A stretch of DNA of 64,000 nt, from the NCBI RefSeq assembly GCF_022662575.1, contig NZ_JALBFU010000002.1, positions 1-64,000 of the forward strand. Direction: 5' to 3'. Position numbers and translations under genes: made by a program. Position 1 is the stretch's first letter, and each line of letters opens with the position of its first letter. The notes under the pieces are model-generated. The model saw only the letters and a list, made by a program, of their open reading frames with translations. It was not told where the DNA came from and did not search any database. Shown here in pieces: positions 27,801 to 36,946 of this stretch. This DNA comes from Luteimonas aquatica. GTDB taxonomy: Bacteria; Pseudomonadota; Gammaproteobacteria; Xanthomonadales; Xanthomonadaceae.

Positions 27801-30777
27801 CTACGTCTCGGTGCTGACCAAGCAGGATTCGGGCGTCTACAAGTACGTCTCGCAGCTGCGCCTGGACGATCGCAAGGACACTCCGCTCGCCTTCGCCGCC
27901 GCCGCGCAGTCCTATGCGCTGGCCACCGACAAGCCGGGCGACTTCCGCCTGGAGATCCGCGACGGCGCCGGCAACGCGCTCAACCGCATCGACTACAGCG
28001 TGGCCGGCGCGGCCAACCTGACGCGCGCACTGGAGCGCAACGCCGAACTGACGCTGTCGCTATCCAGGCAGGACTACGCGCCGGGCGAGGAGATCGAGAT
28101 CAGCGTGCGCGCGCCCTACGCCGGCGCCGGCCTGATCACGCTCGAGCGCGACAAGGTCTACGCGCACGCCTGGTTCAAGGCCGACACCACCAGTTCTGTG
28201 CAGCGCATCCGCGTGCCGGCCGACTTCGAGGGCAACGGCTACGTCAACGTGCAGTTCGTGCGCGACCCGGATTCGGACGAAGTGTTCATGAGCCCGCTGT
28301 CCTACGGCGTGGCGCCGTTCCGCGTGAACCGCCAGGCGCGCACCCAGCCGCTGAGCGTCGAGCTGCCCAAGGTGGCCAAGCCGGGCGCCGACATCCCGCT
28401 CACCATCAAGACCGAGGGCCGCGCGCGCGTGGTCGCCTTCGCCGTCGACGAGGGCATCCTGCAGGTGGCGCGCTATCGCGTCGGCGATCCGCTCGACACC
28501 TTCTTCGCCAAGAAGATGCTGCAGGTGGACACCGCGCAGATCCTCGACCTGATCCTGCCCGAGTTCAGCCGTCTCACCGGCATGGCCGCGCCCGGCGGCG
28601 ACAACGGCTCGGACCTCGCCAAGAACCTCAACCCGTTCAAGCGCAAGAGCGAGAAGCCGGCCGTGTGGTGGTCGGGGCTGGTGGAGGTGGACGGCGAGAA
28701 GACGCTGCACTTCAGCCTGCCCGACCATTTCAACGGCAAGGTGCGCGTGGTCGCCGTGGCGGTGACGCCGCAGAAGATCGGCCTGCTGGAAACAAGCATG
28801 CTCTCGCGCGGCGATTTCGTGCTCACGCCGACCCTGCCCACGCACGTGGCGCCGGGCGACGAATTCGAGCTGCCGATCGGCGTGGCCAACACCGTGCCCG
28901 GCGCCAAGGCGGCGCTGCCGGTGACGGTGAGCCTGCAACTGCCGCCGTCGCTGCAGGCGGTGGGCGATGCCAAGGCCGCGTTGACGCTGGCGCCCGGGCG
29001 CGAGGGCACGGTGCGCCTGCGCCTGCGCGCCGGCCAGCGGCTCGGCGCCGCCGCGGTGACGATGCTGGCGCAGTCGGGCCCGTATCGCGCCCAACGCCGC
29101 ATCGAGCTGTCGGTGCGCCCGGCCGTGGCGCTGCGCCAGGACTTGCGCGTCGGCCATACCGGCGCGCGCCTGGACCTCAAGCAGTTGCGTCCGATGTACG
29201 ACCAGCTGGCGCAGCGGCGCATCGCCGCGTCGAACTCGCCCTTCGTCGCCGTCGACGGCCTCGCCGCCTACCTCGGCAGCTACCCGCACCTGTGCACCGA
29301 GCAGATCGTCAGCGCGGCGATGCCGGCGCTGCTGAGCGGCGCGCATCCGGAATTCGCGCTGATGCCGGCTGACCAGGCGCGCGGCGCCACCGACAAGGCG
29401 CTGGGCGTGCTGCGCTCGCGGCAGAACGCCGACGGCGGCTTCGGCTTGTGGCTGGCCACGCCGGACGTGGACCCCTTCGTGTCCGCCTACGCCACGCTGT
29501 ACCTGGTGGAAGCGCGCGAGCGCGGCCAGGGCGTGCCGCAGGACCTGCTCGATACCGCCAACCGCTACCTGCGCGGCATGGCGGGTGATCGCGCATTGAC
29601 CTCGGTCGCGGGCCTGCGCGCCCGCGCCCTGGCCGTGTACCTGCTGATCCGCCAGGGGCAGAACGCCAACAACCTGCTGGCCGGCGTGCGCGAGCAGCTT
29701 GACGGCAACTTCCCCAAGCGCTGGCAGCAGGACGACGCCACCGCGATGCTGATCGCCTCCAGCCATCGCCTGCTGCAGCAGGACAAGCCGGCGCAGGCCC
29801 TGGCGGCGGGCGTGTTCGCACGCGTGAACACGCCCAAGGCCGGCGCGTTCGCCTATGCCGATTACTACGATCCCGGCATCGCCCAGGGCTGGTCGCTGTA
29901 TCTGCTCTACAAGCATTTCCCGGAACAGGCCAGGCGCCTGGGCGCCGGCGCCATCGACCGCCTGCTCGCGCCGATGCGCGAGGACCGCTACAACACGCTG
30001 TCCTCGGCCTTCACCCTGCTGACGCTGGAGGCGTACGCCGCCACCCAGCCGCAGTCCGCGCCTCCGGGCCTGGAAGCGGTGGGCGCCGACAACCGTGCCC
30101 GCGCCATCGGCGAGGTCGCCGGGCTGCTGCGCCGCGCCGAGTTCGCCGGCGGCGACCGCAGCCTGCGCGTCGTGCCGGCGGCGGGCACGACCGCCTGGTA
30201 CGCGCTCGCGCAATCGGGTTTCGACCGCAAGCCGGCCCCGGCCGTGCAGGACAAGGGCCTGGAGGTCGTACGCGAGTACGTCGACGATGCCGGCAAGCGG
30301 CTGACGGACGTGCCGCTGGGCAAGGAAGTCACCGTGCGCCTGCGCGTGCGCGCGCTGGGCAATCGCAGCTACGGCAATATCGCCATCGTCGACCTGCTGC
30401 CCGGCGGCTTCGAGACGGTGATGCAGACCGCGCCGGCCGCTTCCGGGTCTTCGTCGGAAGAGGGCGAGGAGGAATGCGAGGAGGAATGCGGCGAGGAATC
30501 GTCGGAAGACACCGGCTCGGGTCCGCCGGCGGCGACGCTGGCGCTGCCGGAATCGACCTTCGACGCCGAGCATGTCGAGCCCCGCGAGGACCGCGTGCTG
30601 CTCTATGGCGCCATCGGCGCCGAGGCCAGGGAGTTCCGCTATCGTATCCGCGCCGGCAATGCCGGCCGCTTCGCGGTACCGCCGATCTATGCCGAATCGA
30701 TGTACGAGCGCGGCGTGTACGCGCAGGGCGCCGCCGGCACGGTCCTGACCGTGCGCGCGCCTCAGACCAATCCTTAG
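24889..30777 (+). CDS. Bacterial alpha-2-macroglobulin with intact thioester
   Basis: A 1962-residue envelope protein thought to trap invading proteases in the periplasm. A single N-terminal membrane helix (about residues 53-69) replaces the lipoprotein signal of E. coli YfhM/ECAM. MG-type beta domains follow; LFSDRGLYRPGDTVHLGLIVRA is the hallmark MG segment. The thioester motif CTEQ is at residues 1469-1472 in YPHLCTEQIVSAAMPALL, so covalent trapping is possible. The helical thioester domain (QNADGGFGLW) and a C-terminal domain come next. An acidic Cys-containing insertion (EEGEEECEEECGEESSED) lies at about residues 1855-1875. ATG at 24889 is chosen; an earlier frame starts at 24841. It is followed by a small secreted gene and pbpC, matching the usual macroglobulin-pbpC pairing. 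Confidence 0.93.
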   Translation: MSAQGTEPTSPSPAAEPDIWPDRLLRALFGRLDWQPPRWLAAWGTSLRARPMHWLGAAFTLIALLLWWHTRPPAPPQPDALEVRLSEPARTDYTQTPPKLSPLRLHFSASAAPLERVGKAPQGVTLEPAQPGEWLWSDDKTLVFTPAKDWPIDTEFEIRIDAAAAVAPKVRLVASEFEFSTAAFEASVAGAEFYQDPQDPNLKKAVYELKFSHPVDAASLEKRLAFTYTDGAGRTLPSPGRTLVYDERRLKAWVHSAPLSIPENGGALLLEIDAGVASTLGGEGSAEKLSSSVKLPSLYSVTLDGIDATLVENDRYEPEQALVLTFNQALRDSDVTRAVEVRLLPEKNPKIPANRQSGLYSWSSSEVDEAILKQSARVALTPLPAEREFVETHSFKYQAPPRRYLYVRVAKGLKSFGGFILGQASNEVRQVPPYPELLRFVGEGALLSLRGERRVSIAARNVPGLRLEIARVLPGALHQLVQNNSGDYANPSLDYLDEDSLVEREETRRTFPASGSDQNSASKTRYEGIDLGSYLAPGKRGVFLLSLRGLDKEDAAKTAEQTLADNAGEEQDRRLVVLTDLGLLAKRALDGSRDVFVQSIAAGTPVAGARVRAIARNGETLVDAVTDAGGHARLPALKAFVREKKPVMLTVEQGADLSFLPIDDDGRNLDYSRFDIGGEENALESGALKAHLFSDRGLYRPGDTVHLGLIVRAADWTRPLAGLPLELVVTDPRGAVARRERLSLGEAGFEGVDFTPAESAASGTWNAELFLIGKDDERTAIGSTTVQVREFQPDSMRVQAQFSAQASEGWVKPDGLKAVIHAENLFGTPAQERRVEASMVLRPAFPGFARWPGWDFYDPQRAKEGYDESLSDAKTDAEGKAEIALGLEKYARATYQLSLLARAFEPGSGRSVTASATTLVSSNDYLVGIKSQDSLDYVARGGKRAVQLVAIGPDARARAVDGLHAVLIERRYVSVLTKQDSGVYKYVSQLRLDDRKDTPLAFAAAAQSYALATDKPGDFRLEIRDGAGNALNRIDYSVAGAANLTRALERNAELTLSLSRQDYAPGEEIEISVRAPYAGAGLITLERDKVYAHAWFKADTTSSVQRIRVPADFEGNGYVNVQFVRDPDSDEVFMSPLSYGVAPFRVNRQARTQPLSVELPKVAKPGADIPLTIKTEGRARVVAFAVDEGILQVARYRVGDPLDTFFAKKMLQVDTAQILDLILPEFSRLTGMAAPGGDNGSDLAKNLNPFKRKSEKPAVWWSGLVEVDGEKTLHFSLPDHFNGKVRVVAVAVTPQKIGLLETSMLSRGDFVLTPTLPTHVAPGDEFELPIGVANTVPGAKAALPVTVSLQLPPSLQAVGDAKAALTLAPGREGTVRLRLRAGQRLGAAAVTMLAQSGPYRAQRRIELSVRPAVALRQDLRVGHTGARLDLKQLRPMYDQLAQRRIAASNSPFVAVDGLAAYLGSYPHLCTEQIVSAAMPALLSGAHPEFALMPADQARGATDKALGVLRSRQNADGGFGLWLATPDVDPFVSAYATLYLVEARERGQGVPQDLLDTANRYLRGMAGDRALTSVAGLRARALAVYLLIRQGQNANNLLAGVREQLDGNFPKRWQQDDATAMLIASSHRLLQQDKPAQALAAGVFARVNTPKAGAFAYADYYDPGIAQGWSLYLLYKHFPEQARRLGAGAIDRLLAPMREDRYNTLSSAFTLLTLEAYAATQPQSAPPGLEAVGADNRARAIGEVAGLLRRAEFAGGDRSLRVVPAAGTTAWYALAQSGFDRKPAPAVQDKGLEVVREYVDDAGKRLTDVPLGKEVTVRLRVRALGNRSYGNIAIVDLLPGGFETVMQTAPAASGSSSEEGEEECEEECGEESSEDTGSGPPAATLALPESTFDAEHVEPREDRVLLYGAIGAEAREFRYRIRAGNAGRFAVPPIYAESMYERGVYAQGAAGTVLTVRAPQTNP

Positions 30778-30792
30778 TTCCGGAACCGCAAG

Positions 30793-31257
30793 ATGCGCTG
30801 CTTGATTGTTCTCCCCGTGTTGCTGATCGGCACGATGCTGCTGCCGCGGACCGCCGAGGCGGGCATCTACAGCGACGACCTCGCCAAATGCCTGGTGGCG
30901 CGGACCAGCGACGACGAGAAGATGTCGTTGGCGAAATGGATTTTTTCGGTGATCTCGGCGCATCCGGGCGTGGCCTCGATCGCGACCGTCGACGACGCCA
31001 GCCGGGAGGCGGCCTCCAGGGACACCGCGGCCATTTTCGAAAAGCTGTTGACCGAGTCGTGCAAGGAGCAAACCACCCTGGCCATGAAATATGAGGGGAC
31101 GGCCGCGCTCAAGGCGAGTTTCAAGGTCCTGGGCGAAATCGCCATGACCAGCCTGCTCACCGAACCCAAGGTCGCGGCCGAATCACAGGGGTTCGTGAAA
31201 TTCATGGACGAGGCCAAGCTCAAGACCGTGTTCGGCGAGGCGCAAGCGGGCGATTGA
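30793..31257 (+). CDS. Small secreted protein between macroglobulin and pbpC, unknown
   Basis: A 154-residue protein with a signal peptide (CLIVLPVLLIGTMLLPRTAEA, cleavage near residue 23). The mature part is mostly helical and has two cysteines (DLAKCLVARTSDDEK and TESCKEQTTLA) that could form a disulfide. I do not recognise a named family. It starts 15 bp after the macroglobulin stop and ends 31 bp before pbpC, so all three should be one transcript. That placement suggests a periplasmic role tied to protease trapping or wall repair (inference from position only). Composition is slightly less GC-rich than the flanking genes. The start ATG at 30793 is fixed by the signal peptide. Confidence 0.8.
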   Translation: MRCLIVLPVLLIGTMLLPRTAEAGIYSDDLAKCLVARTSDDEKMSLAKWIFSVISAHPGVASIATVDDASREAASRDTAAIFEKLLTESCKEQTTLAMKYEGTAALKASFKVLGEIAMTSLLTEPKVAAESQGFVKFMDEAKLKTVFGEAQAGD

Positions 31258-31288
31258 TCGTCCTGCGATCCGGGCCCGTGCTGCAAAG

Positions 31289-33712
31289 ATGGACGTGAGG
31301 TCGGATCACGCCGCGTCCGCTCCGGCCGGTTCCGTTCGGCGCTGGCGCTGGCGGCGCCGGATGCTCGGTGCGATCGCCGCTGCGATCCTGCTGCTCATCG
31401 CGCTTCGCCTGTATCCGCATCCGCCGTTGTCGCAGGGATTGCCGCAATCGATTGCGGTCGAGGACCGGCAGGGCCGCCTGTTGCGCCTGGCCCTGGCCGA
31501 CGATCAGCGCTATCGGCTGTGGGTGCCCCTGGAAGGCATCGCCCCGGGCCTGGTGCAGGGCACGCTGCTGCACGAGGACGCCTGGTTCTACCTGCATCCG
31601 GGCGTGAATCCGGTCAGCCTGCTGCGTGCGGCCTGGAGCACCTACGCGGGCGGCGGCGCGCGCATCGGCGGCTCCACCCTCACCATGCAGCTGGCGCGCC
31701 TGCGCTGGCGCCTGGACACGCGCACGCCGCGCGGCAAGCTGGTGCAGATCGGGCGCGCGCTGCAGCTGGAGCTGTGCTATTCCAAGCACGACATCCTCGA
31801 GGCCTACCTCAACCTCGCGCCCTACGGCGGCAACGTCGAGGGCGCCGGCGCGGCCAGCCTGATCTATTTCCGCAAGCCGGCTTCCGCGCTGACCTTGCCC
31901 GAGGCGCTGACGCTGGCGGTGCTGCCGCAGGCGCCGACGCGGCGAGGACGCCTGCAGGCGCGCGCGCGCGATGCCGGCTACGCCAGCGCCGGGCTGTCGG
32001 CCGCGCGGGCGCGGCTGTACGCGCGCTGGCGGGAACGGCACCCGGCCGGCGGCGCGCAGGCCCAGGATGCGCAGGACGCGCTGATGGCGCTGCCGCTGAC
32101 GCTGCGCCCGCCGCGCTCGCTGCCGTTCGCCGCGCCGCATTTCGTCGACCGCGTGCTCGCCGAGCGCAGCCTGCATCCCGAGACGGGCGCGCGGCTCTCC
32201 ACCACGCTCGATCTGCGCCTGCAACGCCTGCTCGAGGAGCGCGTGCGCATGCACCTGCAGCGGATGCGCCGCCTCGGCCTGCGCAACGCCAGCGCGATGC
32301 TGGTGGACACCCGCGACATGGGCATCCGCGCCCTGGTCGGCTCGGCGGACTATTTCGACGCGGACATCGCCGGCCAGGTCAACGGTGCGGCCGGCAAGCG
32401 CTCGCCGGGCTCCACGCTCAAGCCCTTCATCTATGCGCTTGCGCTGGACCAGGGCGTGCTGCATCCGGCCACGGTGCTGCGCGACGTGCCCAGCGCCTTC
32501 GGTCCGTACACGCCGGAAAACTTCGACGGCCGCTTCCTCGGCCCGGTGACCGCGGCCGATGCGCTGGTGCGCAGCCGCAACATCCCCGCCGTGACGGTCG
32601 CGGCGCAGCTGCAGCAGCCCAGCTTCTACCAGTTCCTGCGCGATGCCGGCATCGCGCGCCTGGCCAGCGAGCGCCACTACGGCCTGGCGCTGGTGCTCGG
32701 CGGCGGCGAGGTGACGATGGAGGAGCTCGCGCGCCTGTACGCGATGCTCGGCAACGACGGCCTGCTCAAACCGTTGCGCTGGCGCGCGCAGGATCCGGCT
32801 TCCGGCGGCACCGCGCTGCTCAGCCCGGAGGCCGCCTTCATCGTGCGCGACATGCTGCTGCGCAATCCGCGCCCGGACATCGGCACGGCCAGCGGCGTGC
32901 GCGAGTTGCCGGTGGCGTGGAAGACCGGCACCTCGTGGGGCTTTCGCGACGCCTGGAGCGCGGGCCTGGTCGGCCCGTACGCGCTGGTGGTGTGGATGGG
33001 CAACTTCGACGGCTCGGCCAATCCCGCGCTGGTCGGCGTGGACGCGGCCGCGCCGCTGTTCTTCTCCATCGTCGACGGCCTGCGCGCGGTGCGCGGCGCG
33101 GACGACCTGCGCGAGCCGCCACGCCGCTGGCCGCTCAATCTCAAGCGCGTGGAGATCTGCCGCGCCAGCGGCGACCTGCCCAACGCCTGGTGCCCGCAAC
33201 GCGGCTGGACCTGGTTCATCCCCGGCAAGTCGCCGATCCGCGTCAGCACCGTGCATCGCGCGGTGGCGGTGGATCGTGACACCGGCCGCCCGGCCTGCGG
33301 CCGCATCGACCCGGCGCGCGTGCGCATGGAGGTCTACGAGTTCTGGCCCACCGATCTGGCCCGCGTCTTCGCCCAGGCCGGCATCCCGCGCCGGGCGCCG
33401 CCGGCCGGCGCCGACTGCGCCATCGACGACGGCGGGCTGGGCGCGGCGCCGCGCATCCAGTCGCCGCTGCGCGCTACGCGCTACACGCTGCGCCTATCGC
33501 GCCCGCAGCAATCGGCGATCGCGCTCAGCGCCAGCGTCGATGCCGGCGTGTCGCGGGTGTTCTGGTTCAGTGGCGGCAACTACATCGCCACCACCCGGGC
33601 CGGGGAGAGCGCCAGCTGGACGCCGCCGCAGGCGGGCCTGTTCCGCCTCTCCGCGGTGGACGACCACGGCCGCGCCGATACCCGCGACGTGGAGGTCGCG
33701 ATCGCGCGCTAG
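31289..33712 (+). CDS. pbpC: Penicillin-binding protein 1C
   Basis: Bifunctional peptidoglycan synthase of 807 residues. One membrane helix (about residues 25-40) precedes a GT51 glycosyltransferase domain with HEDAWFYLHPG (catalytic Glu96) and GGSTLTMQLARL. The transpeptidase domain has SPGSTLKPF (catalytic Ser375, Lys378), SRN and KTGTSWGFRDAW. The C-terminal BiPBP_C domain, about residues 700-807, is typical of PBP1C. PBP1C genes commonly sit beside alpha-2-macroglobulin genes, and the proposed division of labour is that PbpC repairs the wall while the macroglobulin blocks proteases. The gene starts 31 bp after the small secreted gene. No key residue is missing. Confidence 0.96.
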   Translation: MDVRSDHAASAPAGSVRRWRWRRRMLGAIAAAILLLIALRLYPHPPLSQGLPQSIAVEDRQGRLLRLALADDQRYRLWVPLEGIAPGLVQGTLLHEDAWFYLHPGVNPVSLLRAAWSTYAGGGARIGGSTLTMQLARLRWRLDTRTPRGKLVQIGRALQLELCYSKHDILEAYLNLAPYGGNVEGAGAASLIYFRKPASALTLPEALTLAVLPQAPTRRGRLQARARDAGYASAGLSAARARLYARWRERHPAGGAQAQDAQDALMALPLTLRPPRSLPFAAPHFVDRVLAERSLHPETGARLSTTLDLRLQRLLEERVRMHLQRMRRLGLRNASAMLVDTRDMGIRALVGSADYFDADIAGQVNGAAGKRSPGSTLKPFIYALALDQGVLHPATVLRDVPSAFGPYTPENFDGRFLGPVTAADALVRSRNIPAVTVAAQLQQPSFYQFLRDAGIARLASERHYGLALVLGGGEVTMEELARLYAMLGNDGLLKPLRWRAQDPASGGTALLSPEAAFIVRDMLLRNPRPDIGTASGVRELPVAWKTGTSWGFRDAWSAGLVGPYALVVWMGNFDGSANPALVGVDAAAPLFFSIVDGLRAVRGADDLREPPRRWPLNLKRVEICRASGDLPNAWCPQRGWTWFIPGKSPIRVSTVHRAVAVDRDTGRPACGRIDPARVRMEVYEFWPTDLARVFAQAGIPRRAPPAGADCAIDDGGLGAAPRIQSPLRATRYTLRLSRPQQSAIALSASVDAGVSRVFWFSGGNYIATTRAGESASWTPPQAGLFRLSAVDDHGRADTRDVEVAIAR

Positions 33713-33824
33713 CCGGGGCCGCGCGGCTTTCCTGAACGCCGCCATCAACCAATTGCACATGCTGCGCTCAGCCAAGGGGCGCTAGGCTGCGCCGTTTTCC
33801 GCTCGACCGTAGCCTGGAGTCCCC

Positions 33825-35981
33825 ATGACGCGTCATCTCGCGCTCGCCGCCGCCGTCACCCTTGCGCTGGCCGCCTGCAACCAGCAGGCTCCGGAAGGCA
33901 AATCCGCCGAATCCGAAGCCAAGCCCGCCGCCGTGACCCCCGCCAGCGACAACCCCCTGCTCAGCGCCAGCACGCTGCCCTTCCAGGCGCCGGCCTTCGA
34001 CAAGATCAAGGACGCCGACTACCTGCCCGCTTTCGAGGCCGGCATGCAGCAGCACCTGGCGGAGATCCGCAAGATCGCCGACAACGCCGAGGCGCCGACC
34101 TTCGCCAACACCTTCGAGGCGATGGAGCGCAGCGGCCAGACCCTCGCGCGCGTGAGCCGCATCTTCTTCGGCCTGGTGCAGGCCGACACCAATCCCGAGC
34201 GCGAGAAGGTGCAGAAGGAGGTCGCGCCGAAGCTGGCCGCGCACCAGGACGAGATCAACCTCGATCCCAAGCTGTTCGCGCGCGTGCAGTCGCTCTACGA
34301 CAAGCGCGCGACGCTGGGCCTGGACGCCGAGCAGCTGCGCGTGGTCGAGCACACCTACGACGAGTTCGTACGCGCCGGCGCCAAGCTCTCCGATGCCGAC
34401 AAGGCGACGCTGCGCAAGCTCAACGTCGAGGAGACCACGCTGGCCACCGACTTCCACACCAAGCTCGTCGCCGCGGCCGCCGCCGGCGCCGTGGTGGTGG
34501 ACGACAAGGCCAAGCTCGACGGCCTGTCCGAGGGCGACCTCGCCGCCGCCGCCGAGGCGGCCAAGGCGCGCAAGCTCGACGGCAAATGGCTGCTGGCGCT
34601 GCAGAACACCACGCAGCAGCCGGTGCTGTCGTCGCTGAAGGACCGCGAGATGCGCGCCAAGGTCATCGAGGCCTCGGAGACCCGCACCGAGCACGGCGAC
34701 GCCAACGACACCCGCAAGATCGTGCAGCGCCTGGCGCAGCTGCGCGCGCAGAAGGCCAAGCTGCTCGGCTTCGAGAACTACGCCGCCTACAGCCTCGGCG
34801 ACCAGATGGCCAAGACCCCGGACAAGGCGCTCAAGCTGCTCTCCGACACCGTGCCGGCCGCCACCGCCAAGGCGCGCGGCGAGATCGCCAAGATGCAGGC
34901 GGTGATCGACCAGCAGAAGGGGAATTTCAAGCTTGCCGCCTCCGATTGGGACTTCTACGCCGAACAGGTGCGCAAGGCCGAGTACGACCTCGACGAATCG
35001 CAGATCAAGCCCTACTTCGAGCTCGACAACGTCCTGCAGAACGGCGTCTTCTACGCCGCCAACCAGCTCTACGGCATCAGCTTCAAGGAACGCAAGGACA
35101 TCCCGGTCTACAACCCGGACATGAAGGTCTACGAGGTGTTCGACAAGGACGGCAGCTCGCTGGCGCTGTTCTACACCGACTACTTCAAGCGCGACAGCAA
35201 GTCCGGCGGCGCCTGGATGGACGTGTTCGTCGAGCAGGACGCCCTGGCCGGCACCAAGCCGGTGGTCTACAACGTCTGCAACTTCACCAAGCCCGCGCCG
35301 GGCCAGCCGGCGTTGCTGAGCTTCGACGACGTCACCACCATGTTCCACGAGTTCGGCCACGCCCTGCACGGCATGTTCTCGAACGTGAAGTACCCCTCCA
35401 TCGCCGGCACCAGCACCTCGCGCGACTTCGTCGAGTTCCCCTCGCAGTTCAACGAGCACTGGGCGACCGACCCGAAGGTCTTCGCCAACTACGCCAAGCA
35501 TTACAAGACCGGCGAGGCGATGCCGGAGGCGCTGGTGGAGAAGATCAAGAAGTCGCGCACCTTCAACCAGGGCTACGCCACCACCGAATACCTGTCGGCC
35601 GCGCTGCTCGACCTGGCCTGGCACACCCTGCCGGCCGACGCTCCGGTGGAAGACGTGGACAAGTTCGAGGCCGACGCGCTCAAGCGCTTCAAGGTCGACC
35701 TGCCGGAAGTGCCGCCGCGCTACCGCACCACCTATTTCGACCACATCTGGGGCGGCGGCTATTCGGCCGGCTACTACGCCTACTTCTGGTCGGAGGTGCT
35801 CGACGACGACGCCTTCGAGTGGTTCAAGGAGCACGGCGGCCTGACCGCCGAGAACGGCCAGACCTTCCGCGACAAGATTCTCTCGCGCGGCAACACCGTC
35901 GAGCTGGCCAAGCTATACCGCGACTTCCGCGGCAAGGATCCGAGCGTGGAGCCGTTGCTGGAGAATCGCGGGCTGAAGTGA
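33825..35981 (+). CDS. dcp: Peptidyl-dipeptidase Dcp-like M3 metallopeptidase, lipoprotein
   Basis: An M3-family zinc peptidase of 718 residues that removes C-terminal dipeptides from oligopeptides. The zinc motif HEFGHALH starts at His508, followed by the third-ligand region FVEFPSQFNEHW. The C-terminal substrate-binding end YFDHIWGGGYSAGYYAYFWSEVL is characteristic of Dcp. The N terminus is a lipoprotein signal (LALAAC, Cys about residue 18), unlike the cytosolic E. coli Dcp; lipoprotein Dcp forms are usual in Xanthomonads. A Lys/Ala/Glu-rich linker precedes the catalytic fold. The gene is monocistronic by spacing: 112 bp upstream, terminator downstream, then the convergent ECF gene. Confidence 0.95.
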   Translation: MTRHLALAAAVTLALAACNQQAPEGKSAESEAKPAAVTPASDNPLLSASTLPFQAPAFDKIKDADYLPAFEAGMQQHLAEIRKIADNAEAPTFANTFEAMERSGQTLARVSRIFFGLVQADTNPEREKVQKEVAPKLAAHQDEINLDPKLFARVQSLYDKRATLGLDAEQLRVVEHTYDEFVRAGAKLSDADKATLRKLNVEETTLATDFHTKLVAAAAAGAVVVDDKAKLDGLSEGDLAAAAEAAKARKLDGKWLLALQNTTQQPVLSSLKDREMRAKVIEASETRTEHGDANDTRKIVQRLAQLRAQKAKLLGFENYAAYSLGDQMAKTPDKALKLLSDTVPAATAKARGEIAKMQAVIDQQKGNFKLAASDWDFYAEQVRKAEYDLDESQIKPYFELDNVLQNGVFYAANQLYGISFKERKDIPVYNPDMKVYEVFDKDGSSLALFYTDYFKRDSKSGGAWMDVFVEQDALAGTKPVVYNVCNFTKPAPGQPALLSFDDVTTMFHEFGHALHGMFSNVKYPSIAGTSTSRDFVEFPSQFNEHWATDPKVFANYAKHYKTGEAMPEALVEKIKKSRTFNQGYATTEYLSAALLDLAWHTLPADAPVEDVDKFEADALKRFKVDLPEVPPRYRTTYFDHIWGGGYSAGYYAYFWSEVLDDDAFEWFKEHGGLTAENGQTFRDKILSRGNTVELAKLYRDFRGKDPSVEPLLENRGLK

Positions 35982-36010
35982 AGGTCCGGCGCGAACGATC
36001 TGGCGCAATA

Positions 36011-36043
36011 CGCACGGGCGGCCCATGGCCGCCCGTTGCGTTT
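36011..36043. terminator. Hairpin between convergent dcp and ECF genes
   Basis: ACGGGCGGCC (36014-36023) and GGCCGCCCGT (36027-36036) form a perfect 10-bp stem with a CAT loop, extended by CGC/GCG outside. TTT follows on the plus strand. It probably serves dcp and may work in both directions. Confidence 0.5.
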
Positions 36044-36072
36044 GCGTCCCCGGGACAGGCGATGCCGCGCGT

Positions 36073-36945
36073 TCAGTGGATCGCCGTCTCGCCCAGCCGC
36101 GCCATCTTGTCCGGATTGCGCATGACGTAGATGCCGGAGATGCGGCCTTCGGGGTCGTAGGAAAAGGACACCACGGCCACCGTCGTCCCGTCCTGCTGCA
36201 GCAGCAGACCGCGGCTGCCGTTGATGGTGGCCGCCACCCAGCGGAAATCGGACCACCAGGCGTGCAGGCGGTCGGCGATGAACGCCAGCACGTCGCTGCG
36301 GCCCTCCACCACCTGGCGGAACGCCGAAGCCTTGCCGCCGCCGTCGGCGGAGACGCGGATGTCGTCGGAGAGCATGTCGGCGAAGCTCGCGACCGAGCCG
36401 CTGACCACGGCACTCTCGAACGCGGCCAGCAACTGCTCCTGGCGCCGGACCGGCACCACGTTGCGCACCCGCGCCTGCTCGATGTTCTCTCGTGCGCGCG
36501 AGACCAGCTTGCGGCAGGCCGGTTCCTGGATGTCCAGCGTCCTGGCGATCTCGCTGTAGTCGACGTCGAAGATCTCGTGCAGCAGGTAGGCCGCGCGCTC
36601 CTTGGCCGTCAGCCGCTCCAGCATCAGCAGGAAGGCGGTGCCGATCGAGGAGGCGAGGGCGTCCGCGTCGTCGTCGCCGGCGGTCTGGATCGGCTCGGGC
36701 AGCCAGGTGCCCACGTACTGCACGCGGGTCCTGTGTGCCGAACGCAGCAGGTCGAGGCAGCGGCGGGTGCAGGCGGTGGTCAGCCAGGCGCCGGGATTGT
36801 CGATGGCGGCGTGGTCGGCGTCGCGCCATTTCAGGAAGGTGTCCTGCACGGCGTCCTCGGCGTCGGCGTGCGAGCCGAGGATGCGGTAGGCCAGCCCGAG
36901 CAGTTGCGGCCGGGCCTGTTCGAACGGGGCGAGGTGCGCTTCCAT
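36073..36945 (-). CDS. ECF41-group sigma factor with C-terminal regulatory extension
   Basis: A sigma factor of 290 residues. The sigma2 region (AYRILGSHADAEDAVQDTFLKW) and sigma4 region (RLTAKERAAYLLHEIFDVDYSEIA) are complete. All three ECF41 signature motifs are visible: WLPEP at 81-85 in the linker, DGGGK at 201-205, and NPDK at 277-280 in the SnoaL-like C-terminal domain. In ECF41 proteins that extension replaces an anti-sigma factor and both enables and restrains activity. The ATG is one base after the stop of the AhpD-like gene, giving a two-gene operon of the usual ECF41 plus COE (carboxymuconolactone decarboxylase, oxidoreductase or epimerase) type. A matching promoter precedes the operon at 37420-37446. 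The inducing signal is unknown. Confidence 0.95.
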   Translation of the reverse strand: MEAHLAPFEQARPQLLGLAYRILGSHADAEDAVQDTFLKWRDADHAAIDNPGAWLTTACTRRCLDLLRSAHRTRVQYVGTWLPEPIQTAGDDDADALASSIGTAFLLMLERLTAKERAAYLLHEIFDVDYSEIARTLDIQEPACRKLVSRARENIEQARVRNVVPVRRQEQLLAAFESAVVSGSVASFADMLSDDIRVSADGGGKASAFRQVVEGRSDVLAFIADRLHAWWSDFRWVAATINGSRGLLLQQDGTTVAVVSFSYDPEGRISGIYVMRNPDKMARLGETAIH

Positions 36946-36946
36946 G

